From: an uncultured Oscillospiraceae bacterium
GTDB taxonomy: Bacteria; Bacillota; Clostridia; Oscillospirales; Oscillospiraceae
Assembly (NCBI GenBank): GCA_947628315.1
Contig: CANQZJ010000013.1
Location: 1-46,237 of the forward strand
Length of the DNA stretch: 46,237 bases
Reading direction: 5' to 3'
Made by a program: the position numbers and the translations under genes. Below, one piece after another: positions 45,144 through 46,237 of this stretch. Every line of letters begins with the position of its first letter. Within the stretch, counting starts at the first letter, position 1. The notes beneath the pieces were generated by a model. The model saw only the letters and a list, made by a program, of their open reading frames with translations, did no database searches and was not told where the DNA came from.

Positions 45144-45544
45144 ATCACGACCTGCTCATCCACTCTCCCGCGTCAACAGACTTCCCTCTGCCCGGCGAGG
45201 TGTTCCGTATCCCGCCGAAGCGCGGCAGGCTGGCGGTCTATCTTTTTCTCGTCCGCTGGCTGAGCGAACAGCGCGACGGTCTCAGCTGCTCCGTCATAAG
45301 TCAGTCTCTGCGCTTGGGTAAGCGGACAGTAAAAAAGCATCTCCGCGCTCTGGTAACGGATGGTCTCATCCTGCTTGAGGAGTGCGGCGACGATCTCACC
45401 GTCACCCTCTGTCCTATCGCGGACAAGATCCAGAAGGAAGAAGCGGAGCAGCTCCAGATCAGGATGCCGCGCACACCGAGAGTATGGCGTGAACGTGTAC
45501 GCTCGGCGCGCCGGGACGACGACTGGGAACCGCTGCCACTGTGA
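45140..45544 (+). CDS. Winged-helix DNA-binding protein (first of two tandem paralogues)
   Basis: A 134-residue protein. The N-terminus has FPLPGEVFRIPPKRGRLAVYLFL, split here as FPLPGEVF and RLAVYLFLVRWL. A helix-turn-helix follows (SCSVISQSLRLGKRTVKKHL, then LVTDGLI). The same layout recurs in the next gene, so the two are tandem paralogues. Proteins of this kind sit in replication or maintenance modules of integrative elements and plasmids, where they resemble the DNA-binding part of replication initiators; that role is inferred. The ATG overlaps the previous stop by four bases. The C-terminal tail is basic and arginine-rich (RVWRERVRSARRDDDW). Confidence 0.75.
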   Translation: MNHDLLIHSPASTDFPLPGEVFRIPPKRGRLAVYLFLVRWLSEQRDGLSCSVISQSLRLGKRTVKKHLRALVTDGLILLEECGDDLTVTLCPIADKIQKEEAEQLQIRMPRTPRVWRERVRSARRDDDWEPLPL

Positions 45545-45560
45545 GTGAGGAGGCGAACTC

Positions 45561-45989
45561 GTGAAGCAAACCTGGCTCACCGGCGAGGTGTTCCAAAATA
45601 TTTTTCCGATCCCCCGCGCGGTGTTCGATCTCGGCCTCAGTCCCGGCGACCTGCTGGTCTACGTCTATCTGCTCTATCGAAAAAACGGTCGCAGCGGGAA
45701 ATGCTGGCCCAGCTACCGGGACATCGGCAAGGCGGTGGGGCTGAACCGAAAAACCATTCGCAAACACGTCTGCTCCCTGGTGGACGCCGGACTCATCGAG
45801 ACGGAAAACACCACCGTCCGCTGGGGCGGCCACACCTACAACGGCAATCTCTGCTACACGCTCATCCCGATCAAAGATGTGCTGGCGCGGCGCAACAAGG
45901 CTCTGCTGGCGAAGCTCTCCGCCCTGCAAAAACGCCCCTCGCCTGAAACAGCAGGGACGCCTCCTCCGAGGCGGATAGAGCCGTGCTAA
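45561..45989 (+). CDS. Winged-helix DNA-binding protein, replication-initiator-like (second paralogue)
   Basis: A 142-residue protein starting at GTG 45561 (MKQTWLTGEVFQNIF) with GAGGAGG 8 bases upstream. FPIPRAVFDLGLSPGDLLVY matches the N-terminal pattern of RepA-like and related element proteins. A winged helix follows (SYRDIGKAVGLNRKTIRKHV, then DAGLIETENTTV). It lies 16 bases after its paralogue and last in the visible operon. The 205 bases after it hold two hairpins before the next gene. A replication or regulatory role in the element is likely but not proven from sequence. Confidence 0.75.
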   Translation: MKQTWLTGEVFQNIFPIPRAVFDLGLSPGDLLVYVYLLYRKNGRSGKCWPSYRDIGKAVGLNRKTIRKHVCSLVDAGLIETENTTVRWGGHTYNGNLCYTLIPIKDVLARRNKALLAKLSALQKRPSPETAGTPPPRRIEPC

Positions 45990-46021
45990 CGAGGGGGGCG
46001 AGGGTGGCAGGAGAAAGCCCC

Positions 46022-46069
46022 GGCGCTTTTCAGCGCCAGGGCGGTCACTTCTGCCCGCAGTGCGGGCAG
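46022..46069. repeat. Two hairpins in the element's right intergenic region
   Basis: GGCGCT...AGCGCC (46022-46037) is a 6-bp stem. CTGCCCGCA-G-TGCGGGCAG (46051-46069) is a perfect 9-bp palindrome around one base. No T run follows either. They may be regulatory, or part of an origin or transfer region (inference). Confidence 0.5.
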
Positions 46070-46194
46070 TTTCAAGGGATGGGCCTGACGCTTTTGTCAA
46101 CAGCCCATTCTGGCTTTGACGCTAAAAAGCCGGTAAAACCCACCGTTCGGGGATTCTACTGGCGCTTATCAAAAAATCAGGAGGTTTCAGACCA

Positions 46195-46237
46195 ATGGCA
46201 GAAGAAAAAAGCAGACACTCCGTCTGGCTGGCCCACG
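46195..46237 (+). CDS. Start of a further element gene, cut by window edge
   Basis: AGGAGG at 46179-46184 is followed 10 bases later by ATG and 14 codons reading MAEEKSRHSVWLAH. The opening resembles small proteins of integrative conjugative elements, but too little is visible for assignment. Confidence 0.6.
   Translation, partial: MAEEKSRHSVWLAH

Larger units (their letters stand above)
24108..46237. mobile_element. Integrative element in tRNA-Thr, right end outside window
   Basis: The left boundary is the tRNA-Thr 3' remnant, followed by a tyrosine integrase pointing toward it. The right part holds an excisionase-like HTH protein, a DUF6076-type protein and tandem winged-helix proteins typical of integrative conjugative or mobilizable elements of Firmicutes. 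The cargo between them is a giant surface protein and a class B sortase. No relaxase, coupling protein or type IV secretion gene is visible inside the window, so conjugative status is not shown. Base composition becomes visibly more AT-rich from about 43500 to 44930. Confidence 0.75.

Overview
The window looks like a GC-rich, low-G+C-phylum-type Gram-positive gut anaerobe of the class Clostridia, most plausibly an Oscillospiraceae relative (inference). The support is strong AGGAGG-type ribosome binding sites, a class B sortase with a cell-wall-anchored substrate, a fermentation-type CoA-transferase, hybrid histidine kinases, and a 3' tRNA tail with an encoded CCA. No rRNA, CRISPR array or complete tRNA was seen.

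Bases 1-7,500 are chromosomal carbohydrate genes. Two small membrane-protein genes on the minus strand (one cut by the window edge) diverge from a tightly coupled plus-strand operon: a secreted GH13 amylase lipoprotein, cytoplasmic type I pullulanase, amylo-alpha-1,6-glucosidase and a HAD phosphatase. Starch or glycogen would be cut outside the cell and debranched inside. A bidirectional terminator separates this from a minus-strand pair at 7,501-10,336, an L-fucose/arabinose isomerase-family protein and an acetate-type CoA-transferase.

Bases 10,466-24,106 are a signalling district. A minus-strand operon encodes hybrid kinase, solute-binding lipoprotein, hybrid kinase, with no ABC permease. 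A prepilin peptidase and a possible 23-residue peptide follow, then a plus-strand operon of REC/HD-GYP/GGDEF c-di-GMP enzyme, stand-alone Hpt and a third hybrid kinase. The pieces of a multistep phosphorelay that could control c-di-GMP lie side by side.

At 24,108-24,152 there is a truncated 3' half of tRNA-Thr(GGT), starting in the anticodon loop, followed by a tyrosine integrase. I read this as the left end of an integrative element that continues beyond the right edge. Its cargo is one 16.2-kb gene for a 5,414-residue surface protein (signal peptide, vWA tip, three DUF11-like domains, about 19 Cna-B/DUF7601-like and two FctA-like repeats, a GPSETP stalk, and a TPKTG sorting signal), followed by its own class B sortase. 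The gene has a good promoter and a long structured leader with a possible pseudoknot.

The right end carries a DUF6076-type zinc-finger protein divergent from an excisionase-like HTH gene, with a shared operator-like inverted repeat between them. Two tandem winged-helix proteins typical of mobile-element replication or maintenance modules follow, and then the start of another small gene. The most interesting points are the element-borne giant adhesin and sortase, the structured leader upstream of it, the kinase/solute-binding protein operon, and the phosphorelay-to-c-di-GMP cluster.
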